From the NCBI GenBank assembly GCA_026874595.1, contig CM049318.1:39205956-39269955 (forward strand): a stretch of DNA of 64,000 bases. Reading direction: 5' to 3'. A program made the position numbers and the translations under genes. This stretch comes from Sipunculus nudus (lineage: Eukaryota > Annelida > Sipuncula > Golfingiida > Sipunculidae). Numbering within the stretch: the first letter of the stretch is position 1; each line of letters opens with the position of its first letter. Positions 36,000 to 48,222 of this stretch are shown piece after piece. The notes below the pieces were generated by a model. It was not told where the DNA came from and searched no databases. It saw only the letters and a list, made by a program, of their open reading frames with translations.

Positions 36000-37146
36000 C
36001 TTTGAAATTTCAGATTTTAAAAGATTAAATCCTTATGTATATATGCTGTGAAAATTAAATCAACAGTGCCAAAGTTGGACAAAATTTAAGGTATTGATTT
36101 TTTATTTATGCTAATAACTTGAAAAATTTGCAAAATTCAGATCTAATTTTGGGTAAACAATTGAATCTTGATTAAATAAAGTTATATTCCTGAAAAAAAG
36201 TCTCTAGGTTCAGCAATTCTCATGTTAGGTGAGTAAATATATTTCCTGATTTTTTTAAAAATTGCATTATGTTTTGGCCCATAACTTCAAAATAATACCC
36301 AATACTGACCTAATTTTTGGGAAAGTTCATAGAAAATGTATGAAAGAATGTGAATACTATATACGAACAAAAACAGATCAGTGGTTTTGATATTAGGCAG
36401 CCTTGAAGTGTAACAATGGCTTTTTTATGGAAAACAGAGTTTTTTTTTTCTTAATATCTTGAAGGAACAAGGACCTAATGACCCAATTTTCGGTATGGTA
36501 GGAGATTTTGGGGACATCTAAAATTATGCCAACAGCCTGGGGAGCATTTAAGGTACCAATTTTATATTTTTGCCAATATTTAAAAAAATTTAACAGATTT
36601 TGATCTAATTTTTGGTATACAATTAAATTTTGACTAATTAAAGTTGAATTACTGGAAAAAAAGTCCCTACCTTTAACACTTATGGTCTTAAGTGACCAAA
36701 TATCTTCCTGATTTTTTTTACAAAGTCCATTATGTTTGGGCCCATAACTTTTTAAAATTATATAATACTGACTTAATATCTGGCATGTACATAGGAACTA
36801 TATAGAGGAACATTTATGGTAAATATGAAGAAAACCAGATGAGTGGTTTTGATATTAGGCAGTCCTGAAGTGTGAAAATAGATTTCTAATAAAAAATTGA
36901 GGTTTTTCCTTAATATCTCTAAGGAACGAAGTCCTATTGACCCAATTTTCGGCATGGTAGGAGATTTTGGGGACATCTAACTGTATGCTGAATTTCAGAT
37001 TCGTAGGTCCAACGGTGTCAAAACGTGCCAGTCTTACGGACGGACATCCAGACAGACGGACGGACGGCAGGACAGACAGACGGACGAACGACGGACAATG
37101 GACCACGACTATAGCTCAGATGACTTATAGTCAGCTGAGCTAAAAA
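36000..37146 (+). mobile_element. Pearl-like element 6, 5'-truncated
   Basis: Starts in the body ('AAATTTCAGATTTTAA') and contains two to three diverged units of 'GGCCCATAACTT...GGAACGAAGTCCTA...GGTAGGAGATTTTGGGGACAT', then ends with GACGGACGGACGG, 'GGACCACGACTATAGCTCA' and 'CAGCTGAGCTAAAAA'. Confidence 0.65.
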
Positions 37147-38149
37147 TGTTTTCATTGATAGATTAATTGAAGTGAAAGTTGAAACACATTTAATATAAAA
37201 CACTCTTATATAACTCATTCAAACCATTTGTTTTCAAAGTTAAAAATGTCTCATAATTATTTACATATGTAATCACAGCTAAACAAAAACGCTTGTTTTC
37301 AATTTATTTTGTGTGGATTCTTGATATTTGACATTGCACTTATTAAAACTGAAAAAAAATCATTCTTGAAAAGTTTTCGCTAAAAAGCTTAGCAACATTT
37401 CTGAGTAAAGATACCTGTGCTTTTCTTACCTACATTGGTAATTTGAAACCAAGAGCTTTAAAAAATTATCTCTAATATATTATTTATCAGATATATATTA
37501 TTTATATAGATATTTATCAGAGAAGTTGATATTTCAAGATGTTATAGTTATAACAACACACACATGACAACATGATTGCTATCTCTTGCCATTCATACCA
37601 ATGCCAATGCAGTGTGATTTAAAAAATACCAAAGAGAAGATTTTATTCTTAAACTTTTAATGGTTATTGATACAACTATTTATGCTTTGTTGCACCACTT
37701 ACAACCAGACAAATAATAAACAAAAATAAATTCTTCATTAATTATATTCCATTACATTCTTACATATATTTATTACTCTGGCACATGCAATCAGATAGAT
37801 TATTTATGAAAATACATTTCTTTGTAAATAACTCTATTTTTGCAGAAAATATAGCCTGAGAAAAAATATATCATTTCTCTGGAATTAAAATAGATTCATT
37901 TTCTTATCCATGACTTCTTGTAGTGAAGGAATCCTGAGAATTAAAAATACTTTTTTTTATTTATCTTGCATGTCTTAGCTGAATAACATGTTATTATATT
38001 GACTTGATAAATGAAAACACATTAACAAATAGGGGAATATATTTGTGATCAAGAAGTATTCAAGTGAGAAATTAATCTTGCCTAAACTCAAAAAGGTGTA
38101 AAAATATAAATTCAGTGTTTCCACTCATTAAAAAAATAGTTAAGAAAGT
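37147..38149. other. AT-rich intergenic DNA
   Basis: No gene, repeat family or hairpin recognised. Confidence 0.5.
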
Positions 38150-38584
38150 GGCTTCTGTGGCTCAGGGGTAGAGCGCAGGACTCAAAGCCGGGAGATTGTG
38201 GGTTCAAAAATCTTGCCTGGGGCGGTGATGTTTTTCATGGTTGGCCCCCACCCAGGGTGAGTGCTCTGCAGGCTTAATGGGAAGGCTCTGCCTGACAGCT
38301 GTGTATCACTCACATACGAGTGAGTCTTTGGGGTTCCTCGGTGTTATGACCCAGCAATGGGGATGATTACAATCCCAGGACCTGCAGGTGTGGTAGACAC
38401 CTGGCCTGGGTGACACCAGGATGCAAAATAAAAAATTATAGGAAGCGAGTGTAATTGCCCTGTCAAGTAGTCCCAAACTGAAATGGAAACTCTGCAGATG
38501 TACATACTTAGGTTAAGAATCAGATAAGTCAGCATTAAAATGGAGGCGGTTAGCTCCACACAAAAAAATTAAAAAAAAAAAAAA
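38150..38584 (+). mobile_element. tRNA-headed SINE
   Basis: The head has a pol III box A (TGGCTCAGGGGTAGAGC, 38158-38174) and box B (GGTTCAAAAATC, 38201-38212) at the spacing found in tRNA genes. A 320-bp body follows, then a 'GGAG...CTCC' tail hairpin (about 38542-38557) and an A-rich end. The head lacks a proper cloverleaf, so it is not a tRNA gene. A truncated copy at 3462-3667 shares the body and tail. Confidence 0.82.
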
Positions 38585-39007
38585 CGAAAGATATTATTTT
38601 TAGTGGAAGAAAATATTGAAATCCAGTGCAACAGTTATTTACATGTAAAATACTGAAAACAATTCTCACATACTATGGACAATTTATACAACAGATTTCA
38701 AATAAATATCAAATTATTGTGAGATCTGGTAAATCGAGATTTTTTTTTGTATGCTCAGGAAAAGCTGCCTTATTTTTGACTCATTGACTCATGTCTTTTT
38801 TTGTATCTAGTCAGTACTCTATGTATTAAGAGTTTCGACAATCAAAGCCTTGACACTTAGCAAAAAAAAAACTCAAATGTCCATTGTAATTTTGAAATGC
38901 TTTTATATGAAATTTTAAGATACATTCACAAGCAAATATTGAGTGTAACCTAATTTTAACCACTGTTGCACGCAACAAAGGATAAAATCTATACCCCAAG
39001 GTAGTCA
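38585..39007 (-). other. 3' flank of gene B
   Basis: Directly downstream of the gene B stop. No minus-strand AATAAA was found before the SINE, so the transcript end is unplaced. No similarity to gene A's 3' flank was seen. Confidence 0.45.
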
Positions 39008-42000
39008 TTAGTTCCCATCATGCATCAGCACCTTCATTGCAAGCTGGTGTCTTGATCCGTATCCAGCTGCCATAGATCCGACACACATTCTCATCTGATC
39101 CTTGGTAAGGTTAGGGTCACATGACTTGTGGTGGTAATGGTGGAACAAGGCAGGATCCATGGCCCGAAACACCTGTATAACATGTACATCCCATATAACA
39201 TGTAGGCATATGGGCATATAACATGTACAACACTTACAGCAAGTATAATACATACATCAGTATGTTTATTATACATATACAGTAAATACATCACTTATAT
39301 AGCATGTAAAATATATACATCATTTATAACATATAAAGTCATGCAATACATCACTTATAGCATGAATAACATGTACAACAGTAGCAACATGTATACATAT
39401 ACAACACTTTTATAACATATATAACATACATAAGACAGCACATGAAACATATACAACACTTACAGCATGTTTAAAATATATACAACACATAACATGTATA
39501 TCATATACAACACTTAAAACTTACATGTATATCATATACCACACTTACATGTATATAATGTACAAAACTTACAGCATATATAACATGTACAACACATAAC
39601 ATGTAAATTATATACAAGACTTATTACATGTACAACATACACATCACATGTACAACACTTACAGCATACATAAACAATGCTTATAACATGTATTAAACAT
39701 ATACAGAACATAAATAGTATATTGTATGCAACATTTACAACATGTAAAAATATACAACTCTTATAACATGTATAAAACGTACAGCATGTATAACATTTAT
39801 AAAACATATATACAATAAAAGCCAAAGTAACTGACTGGAGATGACTTTGCAAAACTCTGCAAATTATATTAGGATTTGTAAATCAGGGTTTCCCTTGGCA
39901 TTTTCCAAAATTACACATGAAATATTCCCTGTTACCAGTTTATCTGGTGGAATACTGAATGTGATTTAGTATATTATTATATTTTTTCTATCATAACTTA
40001 TAAAGCATCATTATCTCACCTTTAGGTTGCTCTTTATATGTTTCGTGTAGAGGTTTACATCCTCTCCTCCCCATCCTTTGATGTCAAGATCAAACCCACC
40101 AACTGATGTGTAGTCCTGCTTGTATAGACACACCATGCCAAACCCATAGTAAACCCAGTGTCCTGTGTAAAATATCATGGACAACAAATGATAACGAGAA
40201 ATCACTTAAAGAAAGTCTTTGTCTTCTTTACTGCTGGAAATAGTATCATGGTCACTCTTAAATATTACTTCCTTGTCTAACCAGATTTGACTTTAAGGAC
40301 TAGTAACTAGTTACATAGTTACATATTTCAGTATCTGTGTCATTTTGTTGGTGGTTACAGATGTAAATATGTATTGAAAACATAATCGAGATCCATATCT
40401 TGACCTACATCAAAATTTCATCAACTGTTCAAGGACAAAATCTTCATTAAGGTTAAGAAGAATCTATCAGACATAACATTATAAACTTTTAAAGATATCA
40501 CACCCACATCAGGCAGGCATATGGGTAAAAAGAATCATCTTTATTTCTTATTGTCTGCCCCATTTATCAATTATTTCATCTACAGTCACTAATTTTTGGT
40601 GTAGACAAACATGTTTGATCTAAATGAACACTTACATATTAAGGTTTATGTGTTTTATGAAAAATTGTTCATAATATTCTATCACATCATGTTTAAGAAA
40701 ATTCCAAGTATTTTACACATTTTAATTTAAAATCAAATAAAATACAAAATAATAACAAGGGACCCATGGGTCACATCGCTCAGCTTAATATTGGAAAATA
40801 TTAGTAACTGCAAAATATTTTTATTTCATTTGGTTTTTCCTGATATAAGCATTTGAAAAGCTGAGAGAAAATTGCCCTGCTAAAATGAAACTCTGTAAAT
40901 TATAGAATAATGGACATGAGCTCAAGCATATGCACTGTGTAATTAATGAAACCTCTGGCCTGAAACCATTTAATGATGGACCAAGGGAAAAAATGGGGCT
41001 ACAGTAAGTTTTATATAAAAGATACATTTCATAAACAAATAATGTGTGAAGGTAATTAAGTTTACAAAAGTTAAATATTTGGCCATATGAGTTAAAAATT
41101 AATCCAACAAAGTTTGACCAATATTCATGATTTTAAACTAAGTTTAACATGCAGTGTTATTCACACCTAAGCCTGGCCAGCTTTAAGAGATATAAATGAA
41201 ATGCTACAAAGTATTAATATCTTCTTAATTCTAGTGAGTGGAAAGGGTGAAGTGAGGCATGGATTGAGTGGCAAGGGGAAATAGAATGAGGTGTGTTGCA
41301 TTTTAGCATGGATGTCTGCAGCCAAAATGTGTAGGTTGCGCCACCTCCCACAAAATCCAGAAAGCTGTCCAAGTTGTATACATATGCAAAATTTTAGGCA
41401 GATAAGTCAAACCACTACATGCATATGAGTGATTTTATCCCACAGCAGACAAACAGAAGGACTTGTGCTAAAATGGTGGCAGGTGGCGCCACCAATTTTG
41501 TGTATGATTTAGAGCTATGTGAGATCTATACACATGCAACATTTCAGGGGGATTTGTCCAACCAGTCCTGAGATATAGCCTGAATGTCTGCAGCGTTAAC
41601 ATACATGTAGGTGGTGCCACCTGCCAAAAAATCAAGAAAGCCACTGAGATGTATAACATTGAAAAATTTTAGGCAGATAAGTCAAACCACTACTGAGATA
41701 CGAGTGATTTTAGCCCACGGCAGACAAACAGACAGACGCTGTGCAAAAATGGTTGCAGGTTGCGCCACCAGTTTGCATATGATAAAGAGCTATGTGATAT
41801 CTATACACATGCAAAATTTTGGCCCAATCGGTCAAACAGTTCCAAAGATATGAGCTTGAATGTATGCAGTGTAAACTAGAATATAGGTGGCGCCACCTGT
41901 CATAAAATCAAGAAAGCTGTCCAGGATGTATAAACCTGCAAAATTTTAGGCAGATATGTCAAACCACTGCCGAGATATGAGTGATTTTATCCCATGGCAA

Positions 42001-44298
42001 ACAAACAGATGAAAGCTGTGCAAACATGGTTGCAGGTGAAGCCACCATTTTTTGTGTATGTTATAAAGCTATCCAAGGGCTACATTTCTACAATTTATTT
42101 TCCTAATCGGTCAAACTTTTCCTGAGATATGTGGGTTTATGTATGGAAAAAGATGCACAAATGGACCCTTGGCAGAGAGGAAAGGTCAGAGGTCAATGCC
42201 AATTGGTTAGGCACCAGTTCACATGTGACCCAATAATTGGTGTAAGTTTTGAAAAAATCAGTCCAGTAGTCTCAGAGGTGTTCTCCGGAAACGAATGTGG
42301 CGGCGGAACCCGGTCAAAAACATATCATCTGCAAAACTTTGTTTTGGCAGATACAACTAGCCTAATTTTGCACCTTTTTTTCAAATTTCAGATTTTAACA
42401 GATTAATCCTTATGTGTACATGCTGTGAAAATAAAATCCACAGTACTTCCAGGAAAAAAATGTGCTGTGGCCAAAGTTGGCAAAATTTAAGATACTGATT
42501 TTATATTTATGCTAATAACTTCAATAAATTGCAAAATTCAGATCTAATTTTTTGGTATACAATTGATCTTGATTAAATGAAGTTATATTCCTGAAAAAAA
42601 AGTCTCTAGCATCAGCAATTCCTATGTAAAATGAGTAAATATATTTCCAAATTTTTTACAAGGTGCATTATGTTTTGGCCCCTAACTTCAACAAATTATG
42701 CAACACTGACCTAATTTTTGGTATCTACATAGGAAATGTATGGAAGAATATGCATATTTACTATGATCAAATTCAGATCAGTGGTTTTGATATTAAACAG
42801 TCTTGCACTGTAACAATGGGTTTTTAATGGAAATTCGAGTTTTTTTCTTAATATCTCGAAGGAACGAAGTCTTAGTGACCAAATTTTCATTATGGTAGGA
42901 GATTTTGGGAACATCTAACTGTATGCAAAATTTTGGGTTCATTGATCCAACATTTCAAAACATGCCCTGTTAATGGCCAGAGGGACAACAGACTAAGGAC
43001 CACGAGTATAGCTCAGATGACTTATAGTCAGCTGAGCTACAAATACATATTCAAAAATAATGAAAATTATTATTATTATTTTTATTATTATTATTTTTAC
43101 TGTAATAAAAGAATAAAACAACAACAAAAAATATTCTTGTCCCATCTTGTGAAATGGTTTCTCACTGATACTACGACCAAATATCTAACAAAATTCCTGA
43201 ATACTGTATCTATTAGCACACACACATGTAAGAAAAAAGGGCCTTACCTATGTACTTATGAATATCATTAAGGGGCCATTTGGAAGGAGAATACTTTTCT
43301 ATGATTTCTGGATTGTACTGGGCAAAAACTCCAGGGTAGTACACTTGCTTGCCTTGAACAGTGTTTTCTCGGCACCGAGTAAGGAACCCTGCGTCAAAAA
43401 ATACATCCACATCACAGAAGAACATCAAGTCACTGTCACTTAAAGTCTGACCTCCGGTATCTAACCCAAGGCCACGATTAAAATCACCTGGCTTTTTAAT
43501 TATCTCCAAATGAGAATTTTTATATTTTGATGTCAGCTCGTTTATTTTTGTTATTACATCCTCTTGTTTGTATTTTTCTCTATCTGCAGCATTTCCTTCA
43601 AATAAAACGATTATTAAATGTATCTTCTGTTGAGATTTTAAACAAATTTTCTCAAATTGTTCCATGAATCGATTAAACCTCTCCCCTGCTCCCAGAAGTG
43701 GTAAAATGAAATGAACTGTTGTTTCATCTTTGATTTCTGTAAGATCCACAAACTCTGCAGGATGGTATGGTTTAACGAGTTCCAAGTGATATTTTCTTTT
43801 TTGTTGATCACCTTTGATATCCTTGTTAAACGTTTCTACATGCATGACTGTCTCTTCACCACGCAGAGGGTCCACTCGGTAGTACATATTAAATATATTT
43901 GTAATATACAGATTCCCACCTGTGCCTAATTTCTTATTTAATAACGTTGACGCCTGTTGTGTGATGTCTGCTAAATGTTCTTTCCTTGCTCCAAATATGT
44001 TTATTCTCGGATCATCATCGAAAACATTATACACGTGTCTTTTATCAAGGTAATCATAACGCAATACTTGGAACATATCCTGAGGTTTAAATGGTGGGTG
44101 TAATGGCTGCAGTGGTGGTTCTTCTTTTTTGATGGTTTGTTTCTCACACAAACAAACTGACTTCTGTTGGTTGGATGGTACATCGGGGAATGGTGACAGT
44201 GACATATGAAGCATGAACCCAAGGGATACCCCTATCATGAACTTGACCAGTTCCCTTTGTGTTGCCTTGCTGAAGCAAACTCTCATTGGTGCCCACAT
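39008..44298 (-). CDS. CHGN-family chondroitin glycosyltransferase, gene B (complete)
   Basis: Minus strand, exons 44298-43248, 40162-40020 and 39172-39008 (stop TAA); donors GTAAGG and GTGAGA, acceptors ACACAG and ATACAG, phases 1 and 0 as in gene A. Product 452 aa. The start chosen is the ATG at 44298, which aligns with gene A's N-terminus; the frame is open further, but a good acceptor (TTTCAG, 44361) shows upstream bases are intron. A signal anchor precedes a proline-rich stem; then come [18 protein letters not shown], the DVD metal site at 296-298 and GWGGED at 380-385. Exon 2 differs from gene A at only five of 47 codons, while the stem is much more diverged. Expected role: adding GalNAc or GlcA to chondroitin in the Golgi. 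Intron 1 contains a full pearl-like element. Confidence 0.9.
39178..39815. repeat. Minisatellite in gene B intron 2
   Basis: About 640 bp of imperfect repeats of 'ACATGTACAACACTTATA' with period about 25-40. Starts a few bases from the exon 3 acceptor. Cysteine/tyrosine-rich frames over it are artefacts. Confidence 0.75.
40754..43041 (+). mobile_element. Pearl-like element 7, in gene B intron 1
   Basis: Head 'AACAAGGGACCCATGGGTCA' (about 40754), tail 'GACCACGAGTATAGCTCA' and 'TCAGCTGAGCTA' (to 43041). The front half carries an array of six ~130/146-bp half-units (41338-42040), each with a version of the palindrome GGTGGCGCCACC; the back half matches elements 5, 6 and 8. It lies in the intron, antisense to the gene, and is non-coding. 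Confidence 0.7.
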
Positions 44299-44360
44299 CC
44301 TTGATCTTAAGAAATAGACCTGCTCCCTCTCTTTAATAATCTGACTGATTACCTTTATCC
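44299..44360 (-). other. 5' UTR part of gene B coding exon
   Basis: The minus strand reads ATATGTTTCAG|GGATAAAGG at 44361/44360, a good acceptor 62 bases before the start codon. This implies at least one upstream non-coding exon, not located. Confidence 0.45.
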
Positions 44361-44513
44361 CTGAAACATATGAAACCATTAAACATGATTAAGGATATTT
44401 CTTTGAAGAATTCACTCTGTTAAGTACTTTCTATGAACAAATAAACAGGAAATCATGATACTGTACCCTGAAATCTTTGAAATGGAAATATGTGTTTTGA
44501 AGAACATTTCATT

Positions 44514-44516
<3 letters not shown>

Positions 44517-44582
<66 letters not shown>

Positions 44583-44710
44583 GGTAGTGTTACCCTCCGA
44601 TGTAAAGTGCTCTATGGCCTACAGACTAGGCCAGAGCAGTATAACTCTGAAGAAAAACAACAGTGAATTAACAGTGTTGTTTTTCTTCAGAGTTATATAT
44701 ATATATATAT
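44517..44710. repeat. TA microsatellite holding a 22-bp perfect hairpin
   Basis: A (TA)n tract (44517-44579) and a shorter one (44697-44710) flank about 117 bp. Inside, 44641-44662 and 44675-44696 are perfect inverted copies (ATAACTCTGAAGAAAAACAA...) with a 12-base loop, and a smaller TGGCCT/AGGCCA hairpin lies at about 44614-44633. It may be a small fold-back element inserted in a TA tract. Confidence 0.7.
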
Positions 44711-46623
44711 AATATCTTTGAGACAATTTCTGCTTGTGCTGTACATATGTTCAGATGCACAATTTGTCAGTTACTACAATACAAAATATTTACAATTTAT
44801 GGTTGTATATTAACAATATACAACTAATGACACTAAAAAGAAGAAAGATGATGCACATATAAATTTCCAAGCTAATTAATTATTTTGTAAAAAATCCACT
44901 ATGCCAAAACATTATCATAAATTTTGCATAAATATATATTATTGGAGTTTTTATTTATGCTATGTATATAATACTGTGCATTACGATTGACTGATTCTGC
45001 CAGAAATAACCTAAAAATACAATGATAAAATGAATGACTTTCAAACTTGGCTTCGGTTAAATAAAACTGTTAAAAAGATCCTTACCAATATAATGACATC
45101 AAATGTACTGAGGATGCTGTGTGATAAACGTGGCATTCACTTACGTGTAGATCAAGCTCAGCCCAAAAAGTACAACACATGATGGAAACACTTTTTAGTG
45201 ACAGTTCTGCTCCATTTGTGGGTTTTCAATGGGAATGCTTGTTGTCATGGCAACCAACAGGACTCCAAATACCACAGCTTTGCATATCTCATGCGATCTG
45301 GCAAAGAACACTGATTTATAAGATACTTCTGTGAGATGGGCCTGGTGAAAGCTGGATTGATATGTAAGATAAACTGGTAAAGACTAAAAACATACTGACT
45401 GAATACATGCAGGCCTTGATATTAACATCATCTCAATGTTTACAGTTAACTTTCAGCACAACAAGAACTCATCCAGCAATGAACATGATGCTGAAACTGT
45501 TATATGATCCCATTTGGACGGGTCCAAGTTAGACAGCCCTACATGGACTGATTCAAATAATATGCAGTGTTAATTACCGGAATAACTTGTATCAACATGA
45601 TATTGCATTATACTAATAAGTAGTTATAAAAGATTTGAAAATCATCATAAAACTGGAGATCTTTTGATTTAAGTTTTATATATTATTAATTATGCTATCA
45701 TTAGCCTTCATCATCTCTGTAATCCATATGTAATTTATAAAGCTTCTGACCAGGCCCTGTCCAACTGGGACCTGTCCAACCCAGGACCTGTCGGACTGGG
45801 AACTTATCCAGATGGGATGGAACAATCCAACCAATCCAACTCAGACCAATCCTTCTGTGCTGACACTGGTGTAATTAAAGAAACCTCCCAGGCATCTTTA
45901 TGGGATTATAATCTATCCAGGTACCGTAAGCTTAAAAATTAGTTTGAAGCCTATTTACAGTGCTGTTAATTTACAATATTTTAATATTACATAACTTGAA
46001 AGTTCACAGTTTGTGAGATAATGAATTTTGAGGTGTTCAGACTGAGTCTGACTGAAGGAAAATGAAATGCTTCCAATATCTTTTCTCTAAGAGGGACCTA
46101 TACACAAACCAAGTATTTAGATCTGCATGACAGTTTTGGTGGCAAACTTATTATTCAGCCATATAGTGCTAATGGCTAGCTTGAGACAATACTCATATTA
46201 TTGCAAATATTTATCTACCTTTAAGAATAATTCCACTACTGGTGGTACTGTCTATTCAAAGACGATTAAAGGCAACCATAAAATATGTTAATGATAATGA
46301 TATGTTGTGGATAAACCTTGGTTTCAGGGTTTAAATGTATCTAAAAACATTGCAGAAGTCATAATCTAGCTCTTATTAAGACATAACAGTGAATCTAAGA
46401 TAAGGTTCTATGTAGAATTCACCACATTCCCTTTTAGGCTGTGGTACCATATGTATATAGTTTGGACCATATGTATATAGATTTAAGCTAACAACAGAAG
46501 GTGTAACTTTACATTCTATGGTCAAAGCACAGAATGTATACATTCTATGGCCAAACCATGGAATTTGTATATTCTATATTCTGCTATTATAGAATGTGTA
46601 CATGGTACATTCCTATAGTTTAA
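44711..46623. other. Intergenic / upstream of gene B
   Basis: No exon seen. Short tandem copies of 'ACCTGTCCAACTGGG' type lie at about 45750-45800. A 16-bp palindrome AGAATGTATACATTCT is at 46531-46546. Confidence 0.45.
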
Positions 46624-48222
46624 ACAAGGGACCCATGGGTCATGACGCTCAGCTGAATGTGACAGATATAATTGTATCACAATTGTTGTATGTAGGTCTG
46701 TAAGATTTCATTTTGACAGATGTAATTTTTTGTATCAATTATGTAGTTGAATGGAATAGTAGAAGTATCAGTATTTCAAATATGTACAAGAATGTGTGTC
46801 TAAAATATTGCATTGGGAATGATCAGATGTCGTAAATTGCAGAGGAAGGAGGTGGATATTTGCAAGTATAAAAATACACATTTAATAAATCAAAATAATT
46901 ATGGAAAAGTAGAAAACTGATATGTTTTGTGAAGCACTTGTTGCTGAATGAGAGAGGAAACAGACTGTCTCAAAAAGTATCTATAGAGAAGAAATGGTAA
47001 ATTAAGCTGTGCAAAGATGCCATGTTTGATTTGAATTGAAGAATTGGGGATTGTGGCTAATATTATCATGTGATCTGACCATTTATTTCTAATGTTGAAT
47101 CTGATGCTTTTACACAGTTAGTTAAGACGATATCTAATGGTATTTCCATGGTCATTGGTTGGTTCTCTGACTAGTTGTTGACATTTAAAGAGTTGACATA
47201 ATTGTGTCAATTTGGTGTTATATATTATATTAGAAATGTAAATATTTAAATCGCCCATGATCACTTTAGGCATGTTGAGGTCAATTCGAGAGACTTAAAC
47301 TTGGTGTTCAGAGAAGAAGTTACTGATGGGACATGTGGGTGACCTATAAAGGAAAACAATCTGAAGTGACTGCGTCTGAGTGTGAATATAGAGAAGAGAT
47401 GACTCAAAATCTAGTGTTGTGTGGTGGTGAAGGGTTACATGGGAACTGAGCTGTTCATGTATATAAATGGCTAAACCATGAGGTGGTCTTTCGTTTGTTG
47501 TTCCTCTGAAAGCTATTTGATCATTCTGAAAACTTGATTCAGGTTTGGAAAAGTTGTATACATTGGATCAGAAACAGCAATTGGTTAAAGAATGTAAGTA
47601 ATGCAACATATCTGGTTGGGTCGGGGGGGGAAGGGAAGGGCAGGGTTGCCACATGTTATTCTACATTTGTAAAAGCAGTGTTGCATCACTAATACGTTTA
47701 CCTAGACGAGGCTGTAGGGACCAGACATGGATGGTCTGGAGGTTCAAAATGTAAATACATTAGAGCCTCTGAAAAACTTCAATAACTAGAATCATTTTTA
47801 GGCTTTTATTTTCAAATTTCAGAATTTAACAGATTAAATCTATATATATACCGACTGTGAAAAGTAAATCAAATGTTCTTACAAGAAAAAAAGTGCCATG
47901 GTCAAACTTGGGCAAATTTTAAGGTACCATTTTTATATTTTTGCCAATATTTAGTAAATTTAACATATTTTGATCTAATTTTCAATACAATTAAATTTAA
48001 TTGATTTAAGTTGTATTACTGAAAACAGATTTTTAATAAAAATAATTGAGGTTTTTCCTTAATATCTCAAAGGAACAAAGTCCTATTGACCCAATTTTCG
48101 GTGTGGCAGGAGATTTTGGGGACATCTAACTGTATGTCAAAAAGGGCCAGTCTTATGGACGGACAGATGGACGGACAACGGACCAAGACTACAGCTCAGA
48201 TGACTTATAGTGAGCTGAGCCA
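46624..48222 (+). mobile_element. Pearl-like element 8
   Basis: Head 'AACAAGGGACCCATGGGTCA' with 'GACGCTCAGCTGAATG', tail 'GGACGGACAACGGACC' and 'GATGACTTATAG-GAGCTGAGC'. The first part is collinear with element 5 ('TTGTTGACATTT'), including a G run at the same place (about 47623). 1.6 kb, non-coding. Confidence 0.65.

Noticed and set aside
35673-36005. 110-residue plus-strand frame
   Set aside because: No motif, no splice context, and it overlaps low-complexity purine-rich sequence.
38150-38225. tRNA gene
   Set aside because: Boxes A and B are present but the acceptor stem does not pair and it continues into a SINE body and A-rich tail.
39178-39852. Cysteine-rich protein frames on the minus strand
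   Set aside because: They are translations of the ACATGTACAAC minisatellite.
44299-44379. Longer N-terminus for gene B from an ATG at 44379
   Set aside because: A good acceptor at 44361 falls inside it, and gene A aligns only from 44298.
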